DNA of 64,000 nucleotides from Owenia fusiformis (GCA_903813345.2 CAIIXF020000004.1:22257985-22321984), one strand, 5' to 3'; counted from the first letter of the stretch, positions 35,386 to 47,767 are shown. Notes: generated from the letters alone by a model not told the origin. A program made the numbers and translations.

Positions 35386-35918
35386 ATGTGAGGCCCATAC
35401 AAGCATTTATGAGGCTCGTATTGTTCAATGTGAGGCCCATACAAGCATTTATGAGGCTCATAGTGTTCAATTCGAGGCCCATACAACCATTTATGAGGCT
35501 CGTAGTGTTCAATGTGAGGCCCATACAAGCATTTATGAGGCTCGTAGTGTTCAATGTGAGGCCCATACAAGCATATATGAGGCTCGTAGTGTTCAATGTG
35601 AGGCCCATACAAGCATATATGAGGCTCGTAGTGTTCAATGTGAGGCCCATACAAGCATTTATGAGGCTCGTAGTGTTCAATGTGAGGCCCATACAAGCAT
35701 TTATGAGGCTCGTAGTGTTCAATGTGAGGCCCATACAAGCATTTATGAGGCTCGTATTGTTCAATGTGAGGCCCATACAAGCATTTATGAGGCTCGTAGT
35801 GTTCAATGTGAGGCCCATACAAGCATTTATGAGGCTCGTAGTGTTCAATGTGAGGCCCATACAAGCATTTATGAGGCTCGTAGTGTTCAATGTGAGGCCC
35901 ATACAAGCATTTATGAGA

Positions 35919-36275
35919 CCCATAATTTGTATGTTACCCATACTTGCTGTTTTACAAAAGTCTATAAATAGAATATTGAGTTGTAAATTCAATTATAGAA
36001 CACAGATCACATTACAATAGACCTGTGAGTCAATTGTGGATCAAATCATAGATTTCCCATTGAAATAGAGTACGGAAATCTATAGTAAAACACTTCTTCA
36101 TGGTTTGTGTATTCTTTATGTGGGGGGAGACAGGTGATGGTTACAAGCATTGTATTTTGGAAAGTTGGGTTATTCACCAATTTGTGATGGATGTTTTGAA
36201 AAAATATTGCAAATTATGACATCTTATTGAACTAAACCTATTCTTCTTGGTGATAAAATTATCCTTCTACCTTGG
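35919..36275. other. Non-coding interval after the satellite
   Basis: The last monomer decays into GAGACCCATAATTTGTATG. No gene was recognised. Confidence 0.5.
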
Positions 36276-36780
36276 CTTATTTCACTTGATTTCTCCCTCA
36301 AAATTTGAATGAAGTGTCTGATTTTCTTGCATTTCTGTACAATTTAGAGTGTTAACTAAATTCCTGTTTGGTTTATTCCTTGCTAATTCCACTCTTTTCC
36401 ACTTTATTTCACAATTCAAAACATGAACTCTTAATTAATACAAAGTGCATTATTACCAAAGTACATGTAATACTGTGATAACAATAAAGATAGCAGACGT
36501 TTATTAATCAACTAAATGCTGCTATATTTACCCGTCATTGCACAAACTTAACAGAAACCTAAATCATCATCATCATAAATTAATATAACACCATCAATAC
36601 TATTTTGTTTGAGGTAAAAATGTCGTCTGCAGATGCTTATTTTTCTCGATTCTCTCTAAAATTTGAATGAAGTGTCTGATTTTCTTGCATTTCTGTACAA
36701 TTTAGAGTGTTGACTACATGCCTGTTTACTTTATTCCTTGCTGATTTCTCTCTTTTCCATTCTATTTTGCATTTTAAAAC
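36276..36780 (-). repeat. Dispersed ~180-bp element, two minus copies
   Basis: Copies lie at 36,276-36,424 and 36,622-36,780. The second begins near GTCGTCTGCAGATGCTTATT. Confidence 0.85.
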
Positions 36781-37870
36781 AAGACTATTTTGAAACTTTT
36801 CCTCTGGGAAACCTAAATCACTTATAGCCTTAAAACAAAGAGATCAATTTAACAATTAAAAACAAAATGCATCACATCTATGTCTTAGTCTCTTAAACTC
36901 TAATTAATAGTCTATCTATTCTAAATAATATAAATAATTGTCTACTGGATTTTACTCTGGTCATATCATTTCACACCTTTTCTCTCTAAATTTTCTTGCA
37001 TTTCCTCACAATTAAGAATGCTATCAGAGAAAATTATGAAACACTATATCATTATCAACATAATCATTTACTCATTAGAAAATGTTGAAAATTATCTGTA
37101 TTTTATATAGTAGATTTTTCCAATTCTAAAGTTTTGGGAAAATTACCTTAAATCTAACATGTTTTTTGTTCCTGGTTGCCATGGTATCTATAGTCATGTG
37201 ACCAATATGGTGGACACTTTTTTGGTAAAGTAAATTCCAATTTATCCTTCAAATCCTACACTGAAATTCAAGCAGGGCTAATCCTTATTATCCAAAATGT
37301 AATCCGGTGAGGTGATTGGTACCAATTTTTGAAAAGTGCCTTGATGATCAGTACTTCCTCTCAATGTTAGCATCTGATGACTTTTAAATGATCAGTGATT
37401 AGTGCCAATCAGTGAAAGTACCTCTGCAAATTATACTCCTTGTGTATTTAGTGCCTGTCTACAACAAGAGACTTGATCTGTGTGTATTTGCTATTAGTGG
37501 ACAGCATCTAATATCTACTTCTGCTTGTCATATGATCTAAGAGACTGTGATACATCCGCTTTCCATATATAACATCACTTCCAATATAACGAATACAAGA
37601 ATCACATTTTACGATAACCCTGTTTCATCTTATTTAATCCACATTCATGAATATATTCACGACAGCAAAGCTCACGTTGATACACAGACGTTAACTTTGA
37701 GTAAATATTTTTTGTGAATGTAGCAGGATCTCCTTTCGATACAATAACACTAACTTCCTAAGCTTTTCCGATATTTTCAAAAAGTAATTCACTATTTAAT
37801 CATAATCATAATCTCTGTAACTTATACCATATCATTTCTCATTGATTAATTAGCAAATCTATTGGTTGAA
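36781..37870. other. Non-coding interval
   Basis: No exon or recognisable repeat of note was found. It is AT-rich, with no open frame having coding-like composition on either strand. Confidence 0.45.
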
Positions 37871-37871
37871 A

Positions 37872-38331
37872 TGTCCGTCTGCTCATATGAGATCTACTTC
37901 TGCACGATGCTTCTCCTTAAAATTTGAATGAAGTATATAATTTTCTTGCATTTTTATACAATTTAGAGTGTTGACTACATGCCTGTTTACTTTATTCCTT
38001 GCTGATTCCACTCTTTTCCACTCTATTTTGCACATCAAAACACGGTCTGGTCTTTATTAAATTCCAGGCTATATGTCTATAGTTACTTTCAATTATAAAC
38101 TCTATAGACACCTTAATAATTGTTGCTGAATCAGATGTAAGATGAATATAAAATTGCACACTAGTCAATTTTTAGATCGCTGAAAAGAGTGAAAAAGGGT
38201 GGAATCAGCAAGGAATAAAGTAAACAGGCATGTTGTTAACACTCTAAATTGTATGGAAATGCGAGAAAATCAGAGACTTCATTCAAATTTTAGTGAGAAA
38301 TGTGTGAGATAAGAATGAGCAGACGGACATT
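37872..38331. repeat. Dispersed ~180-bp element, inverted pair with complete outer ends
   Basis: A minus copy (37,872-38,043) and a plus copy (38,178-38,331) are arranged back to back. The outer ends are exact inverted repeats: ATGTCCGTCTGCTCAT at about 37,871 and ATGAGCAGACGGACAT at about 38,314. This 460-bp unit looks like a complete terminal-inverted-repeat element and is the best guide to the family's structure. Confidence 0.85.
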
Positions 38332-38435
38332 TTTCATACTTAACAAAGACTGAATCTGATTAAAAAACCCTAAGAATCTGACTCCATACAGATTAGACTA
38401 ATCTGTACTTTTCAATGCTTTATTTACATATGCAG

Positions 38436-38590
38436 AGTGAAAAACACTGAAACAAATAGTGAAAAACAGAGGAATAAGCGAAGAATAAAATAAACAGACA
38501 TGTAGGCTAGTTAACACTCTAAATTATATAGAAATGCAAGAAAATCAAGCAGTTCTTTCAAATTTGAGAGAGAAAAGTTGTGAAACAGAC
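38436..38590 (+). repeat. Dispersed ~180-bp element, plus copy
   Basis: The core is present with a 4-bp insertion after GACATGTAG. It ends GAAACAGACATGACA instead of the usual GCAGACGGACA. Confidence 0.75.
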
Positions 38591-38599
38591 ATGACAATT

Positions 38600-39770
38600 T
38601 TCTTCAATTTCATAGAATATCACAAAATAAAATACAAATCATTATTACTTTGCGCTCATAACAATCAGAAAAACTAATACAATAATTGTGATTTAGTTGA
38701 TTAAAAATAACACTCGACAAGTAATCTGAGAAAACTCTAATTTGTATTCTTAGAATTGAATCTTTTACAAAATGTCATAAACTCCAAAAATGTCATGACA
38801 ACCATTTTGTAAACACATGTCATACTAATAAATAATTTTTTTTCCAGGAATAAATAAATTTTGTAGTGGTACTCAAATGTTATAAAAATATTAAAAATCA
38901 AATATTCACTCAGATTTTAGAATACAAAATTGATTAGAAAATAGTGAATTGATTTGAACAATTACTGGGTAGATTATAAAGTGGCCATTTTGGATATTTG
39001 ATCCCAAAAATGCTCTGCAATTTACTGTCTATTGCCTTACTTTCAAAACAAATAGACCAAAAGTACATTCAAAGTATGTTTTTAATTTGAGCTTTACCAA
39101 GCTTTCATTCAAATTGATCCATTACCTTCAATAATAAGAAGTAAAAGGTGGACCCCCCTAGCAATTTTTTCAAAATCATACACCTTTTCACCATTTTGGG
39201 CCAAAATTGTCAAAAAAGAACCATCCTCTTGAATTTTTTGAAAAACTGAGCTCCCTGGCAACATCTGGCTATAGGCCTAGAAAGGGCTTATAGAACAAAT
39301 TATTTCCTTAAGTATCATATTCGCTGGCTAAACATATATTTTGGAGTCAGTAGAAAAGTATGCCATCTATACAGACCCATAAGTGCTTTTATTTATCAAC
39401 ATGACAAAATTATGATGTCAAGTATCATTTCTACTAAATTTTTATCATACAAAGATATGTGACATCATAGATACAAAGCTATTAAAATAAGGGTATTGGT
39501 ATTGGTATTGTATATTTTATTCCTCCACAGGGGAGAGCAATCATAGAAATATTACATCATTATTAATTTAGAATTTATGCAATGTATACACAAACAGTAC
39601 CGGTATTTAGGCAAGGGCCTCCCAAATTCAGCCTATAAATTAGTAAATTTCACATCATAGTTACATAACCTCTAAATATATAATAAGTAACACTAGGATT
39701 CCTTTTGTAATCACGCTTCCCAAATCAATAATTGTGACCTTTGTTGAAATAATTGAGTAATAGTTTTTGT
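38600..39770. other. Non-coding interval with repeat scraps
   Basis: It contains a minus-oriented fragment of the GGCCTGTAGCC family at 39,155-39,285. At about 39,494 (GGTATTGGTATTGGTATTG, then a TCCTCCACAGGGGAGAGC stem) there is a possible 3' end of a non-LTR retrotransposon read on the minus strand. No exon was seen. Confidence 0.5.
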
Positions 39771-40952
39771 AATTGATTCTCAGTTAGTTTCTTAGATAAA
39801 TGAATTTACTTCCAGAACAGAGGAGGATCATCACTTAGTGTTGCATTCTGGGAAGTGTTTTGAACATCCAAAAGAGAGAAGAATCATCATTCACTGGTGC
39901 ATCCTGGGAAAATATATTTCATATTCCTCCTCAATTGTAAACAACATATTACAACTTTACATAAAGTATAAGAGAATGAAATCTGTCCATATTTAAATCT
40001 TTTAATCCATTGCTATGATAGTTGATATTGTCTAAAATGCCAGAAAAGATGCCTTATTATGTTCACACTATAAAGAAGTCAATCTGAGTTTTACATAAAT
40101 TATTCCAAACGTTTACAATAATGTAACAATTTGTCACAAATGTGACAATTCGTTACAGATGTGACAATTTGTTACACATGCAAACTTTGCAACAAACAAA
40201 CTTTGGAACACTCGTCACAAAATAGTTGATAACACTTCTTGGTGATGACATGATAATTTATATTTTCTATAAGTACTTGTAGTTTTGGGACAAGAGTTAT
40301 CAAACACTTATGAATTCCATAAATCACATAATACAGAATGTCAAAGTTGACTTTTATGTGTAAATGTCTGTCTACTTTCAGGCATGTAGCCAGGATTTTT
40401 CATGTGGGGTTCGCTTTTTCAAAACCTTTGTGTACATTTTTTCCCACGCCCACTGACTGTTTTACTTCAATTATATAGCATGCTTATATAAAGTTACATA
40501 AAACAGCTAAGATTTTAGTTTTTTATGAATGATATTATACTTCCAAAAAAATATACCAGCAATTTAAGATTATACACCCCTCGAACCCCTCAAACCCCCA
40601 GTCGCTACAGGCGTGACTTTTGGTCATTCACCAATTTTCTTGTAAATGCCTTCTTCATATACAATCTTCTTGTATTTGATCAATCCACAAACCACAATCT
40701 TAAAAGCATAAAATTCTCATAAGAAAAAAGAATATATTGTCCATATAATTCAAATCTATTTTTAATGATCATCAATTTTACTTAAGGACCTGTCATTCTT
40801 CGAATCCTGCTTAATAAAATAATCTTTAGATTAATACAATAATCTCATGATTAGAGGATTAATCTGTTGATTTATTAATTTCTGAAAAGCTGGAACCATT
40901 CTAACACCTTTTAAAGCCAAGAACTTTTCTCTATCCTTGACATATTTTTCTT

Positions 40953-41366
40953 AGTTCATGCCTATTTCACATAATTTCTCTCGAATGAACTTGTTAATTT
41001 TCTTGCATTTCTAAATACAACTTAGGGTATTGACTACATGCAATGCCTGTTTACTTTATTCCTTGCTAATTCCACTCATTTCTCTGAAGTGTTTGGTTTT
41101 CTTGCATTTCTATACAATTTAGAGTGTTGACTACATGTCTGTTTACTTTATTCCTTGCTGATTCTTTTTTTTGTTTGTTTGTTTTATTTATTTCCTAAAT
41201 TCCAAATAATACAAGTACAATTGCAATAGTGGAAGACACCCCAAGGGGCATATAATCCACGTTATATTAAACAAAAAACATTTACAAGAAGCAAAATTCA
41301 TACAACAAATCAGTGCTCATTACAAACTTGATTTACAAACTTGATTCCCCTCTTATTTACATTTTA
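40953..41366 (-). repeat. Dispersed ~180-bp element, two minus copies, the second split by a retrotransposon tail
   Basis: The first copy is 40,953-41,085. The second starts at 41,086 and resumes after 41,341, with CTCTTATTTACATTTTAAAA completing the element. The corresponding place in copy B (about 58,500-58,590) lacks the insertion. Confidence 0.8.
41165..41341 (-). mobile_element. Truncated non-LTR retrotransposon 3' end with TGATTC target duplication
   Basis: The 177-bp insert begins on the plus strand with a T-rich tract (TTTTTTTTGTTTGTTTGTTTT), so it ends in an A-rich tail on the minus strand. It is flanked by TGATTC at 41,159-41,164 and 41,342-41,347. It contains GACACCCCAAGGGGCATA, a small stem also found in modified form in the retrotransposon relic at 42.9-43.6 kb (GACACCCTAGTGGGTGTA). 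This points to related LINE families. Confidence 0.75.
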
Positions 41367-42394
41367 AAACATGACTAGCATGATAATTTCGCACAAAACA
41401 GAAATCTATCCCCCATTTTTTAATTTTCTGTTTAATTACTTAATCGCGTATGTAAGAGGGGGTGGGGTCTATCTCTATAATTTTAAAACTAATTGAACTT
41501 TATGCCTTTCTTGATAGACTTTATCATGGGGTAAAAATAGAGGTTCTTATATTAGACAGGTTCCAATTCAAATAATTCAAGTTTTTGAGGCATTTTTTAG
41601 AAAAAGCAACAGACCTATTTTCACTAGATCAGTTTTTCATGCTGATAAAGATATTAAAAGATGACAGCTCAACGGGGTGGTCACGACACTAAATTTTGGC
41701 ATTTTTACCCCCCTAAGAAAATATTCTAGGGGGTACTATGAAACTAGTTCATAACTCAAAGGATATATGAGCTATTGTTCTGAGTTGTACACCATACATT
41801 GCTAGTACAAATATGAATACTATACTAAAGTTATGGGTTGATACCCTTATTGGTCTCAGAAAAATACAAAAAACAGGAAAAAGATACACAATTTTTGTCT
41901 TGCCAATTTTATATTTGTAGCTTCAAGCACAATATGACAGCTTTAACAGCTCATAGTAGTATTCTAAAAACATTTCTAAGCTATGTGTGGTATTGTAATA
42001 CATCTATTTTAGTTATGAAGTACTATTTTGTAATTTTAATATGACTTTATAGTGCCCTACCCCTGGAAAATTGAAGAAAGTGGATGTGGTGAATTTTATC
42101 ATTTTGCAGCATTAAGTTAGAAACATGTATTGATAGACACCAAATCAATAAATTCATACCGTCATCAAATGTTAGGTGACATTCTAATTCATTTATTACT
42201 AGAATATAGGACTTAAGATATTTTATATGTAAGTTTTCAATTAAGTAAATGTATCATAATGAAATCTAGTGTAATCACATACTAGAGAGGTTGGCATACA
42301 GTCTTGACATTGACATAACGTCTAAACATTATAATCATCAATTGATCTCATTTTAGCAACTATATTATGGTGGTCATCATGCACAAGTAATGTA

Positions 42395-44325
42395 CAGTAG
42401 AACCTGCTAAGTGGAACACCTCTGTAAGTGGAACACCTTCCAAGTAGAACGCCTTTTCAAAGTCCCATTTTAAAAACCCATCGACTTAATGTTTATTGAA
42501 CCTCTGTAAGTGGAACACCTCCAAACTTGAACAGTGAACACCCCATATTGAAAAAGTAACCTGCTAAGTGGAACAGTCAATTTCCATAGATTTCAATATT
42601 GATATATGTAAACAGAATTAATCTCCTTCAATGATATCTGGGTATGAAAACAGGTAATACTGTGATAATTGGCAAATTAGGATTTTAATGGATTAACCTC
42701 CTGTAGAGGTCAACATGTGATGCAACCAATAATTAATTCGATAATCAGCAAATTAGGATTTAATAAGATTTTCATTCAGAAAATTGGATTAACCTCCTGT
42801 AGAACTGGACACGTGATGCTACCACTAATTAATATCCCTTGCTGTTTGTTTCAAACTTAATAAGTAAGATTAAAAATGTCATTTAAAAACAATTGAATTA
42901 TTAGCAGTATTTTTTTTATTTTATTTTTTTATTTTTTATTTATTAAAATCATATAAACATATATACATATAAGTGATAATGACACCCTAGTGGGTGTATG
43001 TCTTATCACAAGCTAAAATATTTAAAAATGGCATATTGTTAGTTACATTTATTATTGATGTTACAAAGTGTCTCAAAGTATAAATTATGTAAGCCAAACT
43101 GGGAAACAAATAAAAATAAAAATGATGTACATTATAAAAGATGTAATAAAACATTTTAATGATGTAGAATAGCTAAATGGAAAAAGGTGCATCTGTTAAA
43201 AATTTGTACAGGGTACTAATCATAGAGACTAATTACATGTCTTTTGAAGGCTCGCTTAAAAATAAAAATGGTTTTTGAATTTTTGATAACATCTAGAGTT
43301 GAATTCCAGATTATTCCCCCTTGAGTTTTAATACTTCGTTTGCCATAGTTGGTTCTAAATTTGGAAATATGAAGATTGTCAGTCTGTCTTGTATTGTGGT
43401 CGTGTACCTGCTGATTTGCTTGAAAATAATTGCAAAATGAGTCATTCGGGAAATTGTATGGACGTTTGATGCATTTGTAAGTAAAGATAAGAACATTGAG
43501 TTTATAAATATCATTTATTTTCAGTATATTTAGTTGTTGAAATAAAGGTGATGATGGTGCAGTATGAACAAGTCTTTAAAACTTAATTGCCTAATCCTTG
43601 TACCTTAGACTGGCAGAATGAGGAGGATTGAAAATGTCAGAAAACATTTTTGGCAAAATGAGGAGGATTAAGAATGTCAGATACCTTTTTGGATTATTAA
43701 TGGTATATACCTGCCCTGTAATGAAGGGAGAATCATATTTCCAATGATACATATAAATCCTATATTTCACTGCCCCCAGGATTCCGTGTTTGCAGAGCGC
43801 GGACGGAATTTGCCTCTGCCCGCGGAATTGCAGAATCAACTATTTTGGTCAATTTCCGCGGAATTTTCCGCAGAATCCATATATTTTCCAAAAGTTTAAA
43901 AAGTCAGTCTTACCTGTAACAATTTGACACGTTTTCAGTCAAATCCCTTGCAGAAATAACCCAAATTATGCGAAGTGAAAATTCTAAACGCCATCGTTTG
44001 ATTTCTGCCGTTAGATGGCAGCATGTATGTAGTGACTGACTACCTGACTATCACGATATTTTCCCGTTTACTGGTTCGAAATAATAATAACCGCAAAAAA
44101 ATGCCGCGAATATCCGCGGAATTTCTGCAGAATTAGCCCTTTCTTCTTGCAGAATTCACTAATTTCACTTGCAGAATTGAGCATTTTAACTTGCAGAAAA
44201 CTGGGGGGAGTGATATTTGATCTTGTATGTTCCCTGCGAACCCAAAACCTCCGTAAGTGGAACACCTTCTAAGTGGAACGCTTTGTGGCAGAACGGAGAG
44301 TGTTCCACTTAAACAGGTTCTACTG
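42395..44325. mobile_element. Tigger-like element, 1,931 bp, nested, TA target duplication
   Basis: The left end CAGTAGAACCTGCTAAGTGG and the right end ...TTAAACAGGTTCTACTG are inverted repeats flanked by TA at 42,393-42,394 and 44,326-44,327. Subterminal GTGGAACACC motifs recur at both ends. No transposase remains. The interior holds a LINE relic (42,910-43,575) and, at 43,780-44,200, a block with four CCGCGGAA or CCGCAGAA motifs and several TGCAGAATT motifs of unknown origin. Confidence 0.85.
42910..43575 (-). pseudogene. 5'-truncated non-LTR retrotransposon (end of reverse-transcriptase ORF plus 3' tail)
   Basis: On the minus strand, 43,575-43,216 is a 120-codon frame ending in TAG that has no internal ATG start. 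It carries the signature of the C-terminal part of LINE ORF2 proteins. This includes PLFQQLNILKINDIYKLN, then HNTRQ, FRTNYGKRSIKTQG and IWNS, and finally a FKRAFKRHVISLYD-type end. About 300 bp of 3' untranslated sequence follows and ends in a long A-rich tail (T-rich at 42,910-42,945 on the plus strand). The frame is cut at its 5' end, as usual for incomplete reverse transcription. The clade is CR1/jockey-like by motif, not resolved further. It is nested inside the Tigger-like element. Confidence 0.85.
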
Positions 44326-45885
44326 TATTTACATAATAATGTTATAAAGGAGCATGTAGGTTATCGCAAACAACTTCAGACAATTCTAACTTGAATTATG
44401 AATATTTTCTGACCATGAACATAGGTATATCTTTTAGATCTATTCATTATCTTCAAGAAAAGTAAATATAATGATTAATCAGACCTAAGTGATATTAAAA
44501 GGAATGGCCCAATCAACATACTTTTTACTAAAAATGTTGACCTAATTTTTACCAAAGGTGCAACCTTTAATTATATTGTTGAATGCATAATTAGAATATG
44601 CTTTGAGACATGTTCTATTTCCTAAGAGGAAAAGTGGATTGCTCCAGGGACTTTAAAGACACTGAATTTGGATGGCCAAAATGAACTGAAACCAATGGAT
44701 AGCATGATTTTTTTCAAAGGGGAAATAACATGGGGAATACTAATCTTTGGGGAATTCAGTTTTCTTTTCAAGAGCTATTTAATACATTAAAATAAAGAAT
44801 AGTAATGCATTAAACATTGTTAAAATGATTGCATTTTTGGTGAAAATGAGGTCAACAACTTTGAAAAAATATATTGATGGGTTGATTGCTAGTGAAATAT
44901 CTCCGAGTCTGATTGACTTTATTATCCCTGTATACCTGTCTTCATGGTCAGAAAATAGTCATAATCAAAGAACTGTCTGAAATTGTTTGTGAAAACTTAC
45001 CTGAACCTTTCCAGGTCAAATCAGGAGTGACAAAATTATTTCAACCAAATTTTGACATGTCTTCAAATACGATAATATTTTCTTCATAAGATAGAGTGTC
45101 ACTTGTGAAATTGATTGACCTGAGATCGTACCATATCTTTATGACATAGAAGCGAAATAGCCATATTGAACTTTAATAATGTTTGTTTAATTGTTGTTTG
45201 CCACTTTTCGACAATTGTCAAAATTTGGGGGTTTTGGGGGAGGGGTACAATTAGGTTAAAAAATTCACCTGATTCAGACTATCCTTAAATGAGCACTGAT
45301 TCACCCGAGAGCATAACTTTTTCAAAACATGTAAGTGTTATTTTTGGACCACTCACATTAATGTTTCGTCTAATTTTCCCTTAGAGTTTCATCATCATTG
45401 TCCAAATCTTATGCCATATTTGTTGAGATATATGAATGTTCATTATTAAAATCTTGCCTTCCTTTGCAGTTGGAAAAGATTCGGCATTAGGTGTTATAAG
45501 TCCCAGAGCAAGATAAATAATAAAAAAAAAATGACATAGAACTGATAGACGTTTTCTCCTGTGCGTGTCAGCCTTGGTCTACCAAATTACTATTCAGTTG
45601 GAAGAAACTCATTTTTCAGTTTCCATTTTAATTTCCTGACAAATAGAGCGTAGCAACTTCTGTTTTAGAGAACAATAGAACATAAGAAAAGATTACTTTA
45701 CCATAATTTTAATCATCCCACATTGTAGACATATTTAAAATTAAAAATATGAAGAGAATGACAAAACCTCTTAAAACACATTTCTTAGGAAACAAATAGT
45801 GTCGTATTTTTGTTACTATGGCAACAGAGTTTTTTCTTTTTGTCATTTTTGTCATACAGATTACCTATCACACCAGGACCAAATC
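44326..45885. other. Interior of the 4.5-kb element, no gene recognised
   Basis: There is no open frame with recognisable domains. A donor-like CTTACCTGAACC at about 44,997 has no open exon behind it. G-rich GGGGGTTTTGGGGGAGGGG lies at about 45,226. Confidence 0.5.
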
Positions 45886-46212
45886 AGTGTCGTGACCACC
45901 CCGTTGAGGTGTCATCTTTTAATATCTTTATCAGCATGAAAAACTGATCCAGAAAAAATAGGTCTGTTGCTTTTTCTAAAAAATGCCTCAAAAACCCTTT
46001 CCCTTGAGATATTCTGAAATTGGAACCTGTCTATATGAGTAAAACCCCTGTGCAAGATCGTCCATTCTTGATGAGCTAGATAATTCTTCTTTACCGAGTC
46101 AAAACCTAAGAATTAATCATCACATGAAGTACTTTTAAATTTTCAAATTTTGCATCATAGAAGCCCATAAGAATTGTACATTAAGCAACACTGCTGTAAT
46201 ATTTACTCCAAT

Positions 46213-46408
46213 TATTTTATATCACTATAGTCAGGGGTTTCATAAGCAGCAGGCAACAGGCAATTTTCACTGGTTGTTTTCACAAAATCACCTGTTGTTT
46301 TAAGGGACTTTTCAACTTTTTCATGTTAAATTTATGATTTCCATTAATTTTGCCTGTTGTTTTCATTTATTTAGTCTGTTGTGAGAAATTCTAGTAAAAC
46401 CCCTGATA
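46213..46408. mobile_element. MITE with CAGGGGTTTC ends
   Basis: It runs from CAGGGGTTTCATAAGCAGCA to TTCTAGTAAAACCCCTG, with ATAGT directly flanking both ends. It has the same insertion point as the copy at 58.86-59.03 kb, so it predates the segmental duplication. Confidence 0.85.
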
Positions 46409-46649
46409 GTCATTCTCAGGTCTCTCGAAAGCCCATTATATAGTTTTAAGTCTAGAGATACACCCCAGGAGATAGTGAGCTCCTAAAACTCTTGCATCTC
46501 TTTTATTGTTCTTTATAGCTCATCACTACTATGGCTAAGTGCTGTCATTGAAAAATAAAGAAGATTCCATGGACATTCAAGAAATAATTTCACCTTTATT
46601 GAGTTCTGTTCTTTTGGGGGTCACTCTATGAATAGGAGATTATTTGGGT

Positions 46650-46805
46650 ACAAGAACATGTCTGGCAATCCCCCCAGCCCAAAATTCTTTCAAAATCATG
46701 CAGTTTAAAAACCATTCTGAGCACTTTCAATTGATTTTGGCCATTTTGGGGCCAAAGTTATCAAAAGGGAATCCCCCTGGTAAATCCTGGCTACGGGCCT
46801 GTCAC
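46650..46805 (-). repeat. GGCCTGTAGCC-type dispersed repeat, minus copy
   Basis: It contains GGTAAATCCTGGCTACGGGCC at its end and ATTTTGGCCATTTTGGGGCC inside. The counterpart at 59,300-59,475 shows that it predates the segmental duplication. Confidence 0.7.
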
Positions 46806-47084
46806 TTTGACTCTATTTTGGGAGTGGCACTGAAAAAAGAAATAATCAGCAATTATTTTCTCATTTTGTTTATTTTTCCAATAAAAATAAAATCTGAGAA
46901 AGTCTGATTATATTATTATTTATCTACCAACTTAGCCATCTTGATTTGAATAATTCAAATTTTGTTTACTAAGTTTTTAGACTAAAACGTTTCATACTCC
47001 CGGGGGGTTCACTGTATATAAAACTCGACGGGGGTCCTAGGCTGAAGCCTCAAATATCAATATGTTCCCATACCAATCTGTCAA

Positions 47085-47420
47085 ATTTCAATATGTTCCC
47101 ATACCAACCAAAATACCGCCCAAAGGCCATACCAAATGTCCAAATATAGGACCAATGTTATACCAAATGTCCAACAAATATAGGACCAATGTCATACCAA
47201 ATGTCCAAATATAGGACCAATGCCATACCAAATATCCAATTATGGGACCAATGCCATACCAAATGTCAAAATGTAGGACCAATGCCATACCAAATGTCCA
47301 AATATAGGACCAATGCCATACCTTAATTCAAAGTAAATGAAATATAGGATCAATGTCATACAAATGTGCAAATACAGGACCAATCGCCATATCTCAAATC
47401 AAGGACAAATGCCATACTGT
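47085..47420. repeat. 31-bp minisatellite inside the hAT-like element
   Basis: CAATGCCATACCAAATGTCC followed by AAATATAGGAC is repeated about nine times with small changes. The same unit fills the related short element at 53.75-54.32 kb and reappears at 50,180-50,340. Confidence 0.85.
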
Positions 47421-47767
47421 AGTTGGGGTCATAAATGACCAAAATAACACAACACACTTTTACTCATAGCGATACATCACATAAAATGTTCGGATTCAGT
47501 TAAATATATTTTATTTTTAACATCTTACTCTTATCTTTGGCCTTAGATAGTTGATAGTAGGCCTATACAGCAGGCTCAAGTTTTACCACAAAGTTGAAAG
47601 CCCACAATTTCTAATTTAAACAAGTTCATTAACATGTACATTTATATGCATAAAATTGACAATTCGGAATGAAAATATTATTATTTCCCTTGTATTATTC
47701 AATCGATTTGAAAATGTTGATTTTTAATTTTATAAAAAAAAATTTCTAAGAAAAATCCACAAACCCG

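Larger units (their letters stand above)
30892..35918. repeat. 42-bp satellite array, about 120 units, with higher-order repeats
   Basis: The monomer is GAGGCCCATACAAGCATTTA followed by TGAGGCTCGTAGTGTTCAATGT (42 bp). Common variants are CTCATAG for CTCGTAG, TTGATAAGG, CATAGAAGC, ATTCGAGG and ATCGTGAGG. Because 42 is a multiple of three and the monomer has no stop in four of six frames, very long open frames occur on both strands, up to 743 codons. They read 14-residue repeats such as EAHTSIYEARSVQC, and shift frame wherever a 1-bp loss (TGTGTGACCATAC) or a 4-bp gain (GAAGCAAGC) occurs. There is no start, splice or domain evidence for a gene. The array is a minisatellite or satellite in an intron or intergenic region. 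Confidence 0.95.
41538..46050. mobile_element. 4.5-kb element with ~150-bp terminal inverted repeats
   Basis: The left terminal region 41,538-41,690 is matched, inverted, by 45,886-46,050. The shared blocks include TAGACAGGTTCCAATT, GAGGCATTTTTTAGAAAAAG and CAACGGGGTGGTCACGACAC. The outer ends are AGAGGTTCTTA on the left and ...GTAAAACCCCTG on the right. The interior holds a nested Tigger-like element and no recognised transposase of its own. No clean target duplication was found. The element is absent from copy B of the segmental duplication. Confidence 0.75.

Noticed and set aside
30892-35918. CRISPR-like regular array
   Set aside because: Units are contiguous with no unique spacers, and the DNA is from an animal nucleus. 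It is a satellite.
33789-36020. 743-codon plus-strand frame, with similar frames of 200-600 codons on both strands
   Set aside because: They lie inside the 42-bp satellite. The unit is a multiple of three and lacks stops in four frames, so long frames are automatic. Frames on opposite strands overlap completely and switch wherever a marker indel occurs.
44990-45110. Donor-like CTTACCTGAACC suggesting a minus-strand exon
   Set aside because: All three frames upstream of the donor contain stops within a short distance and no acceptor fits.
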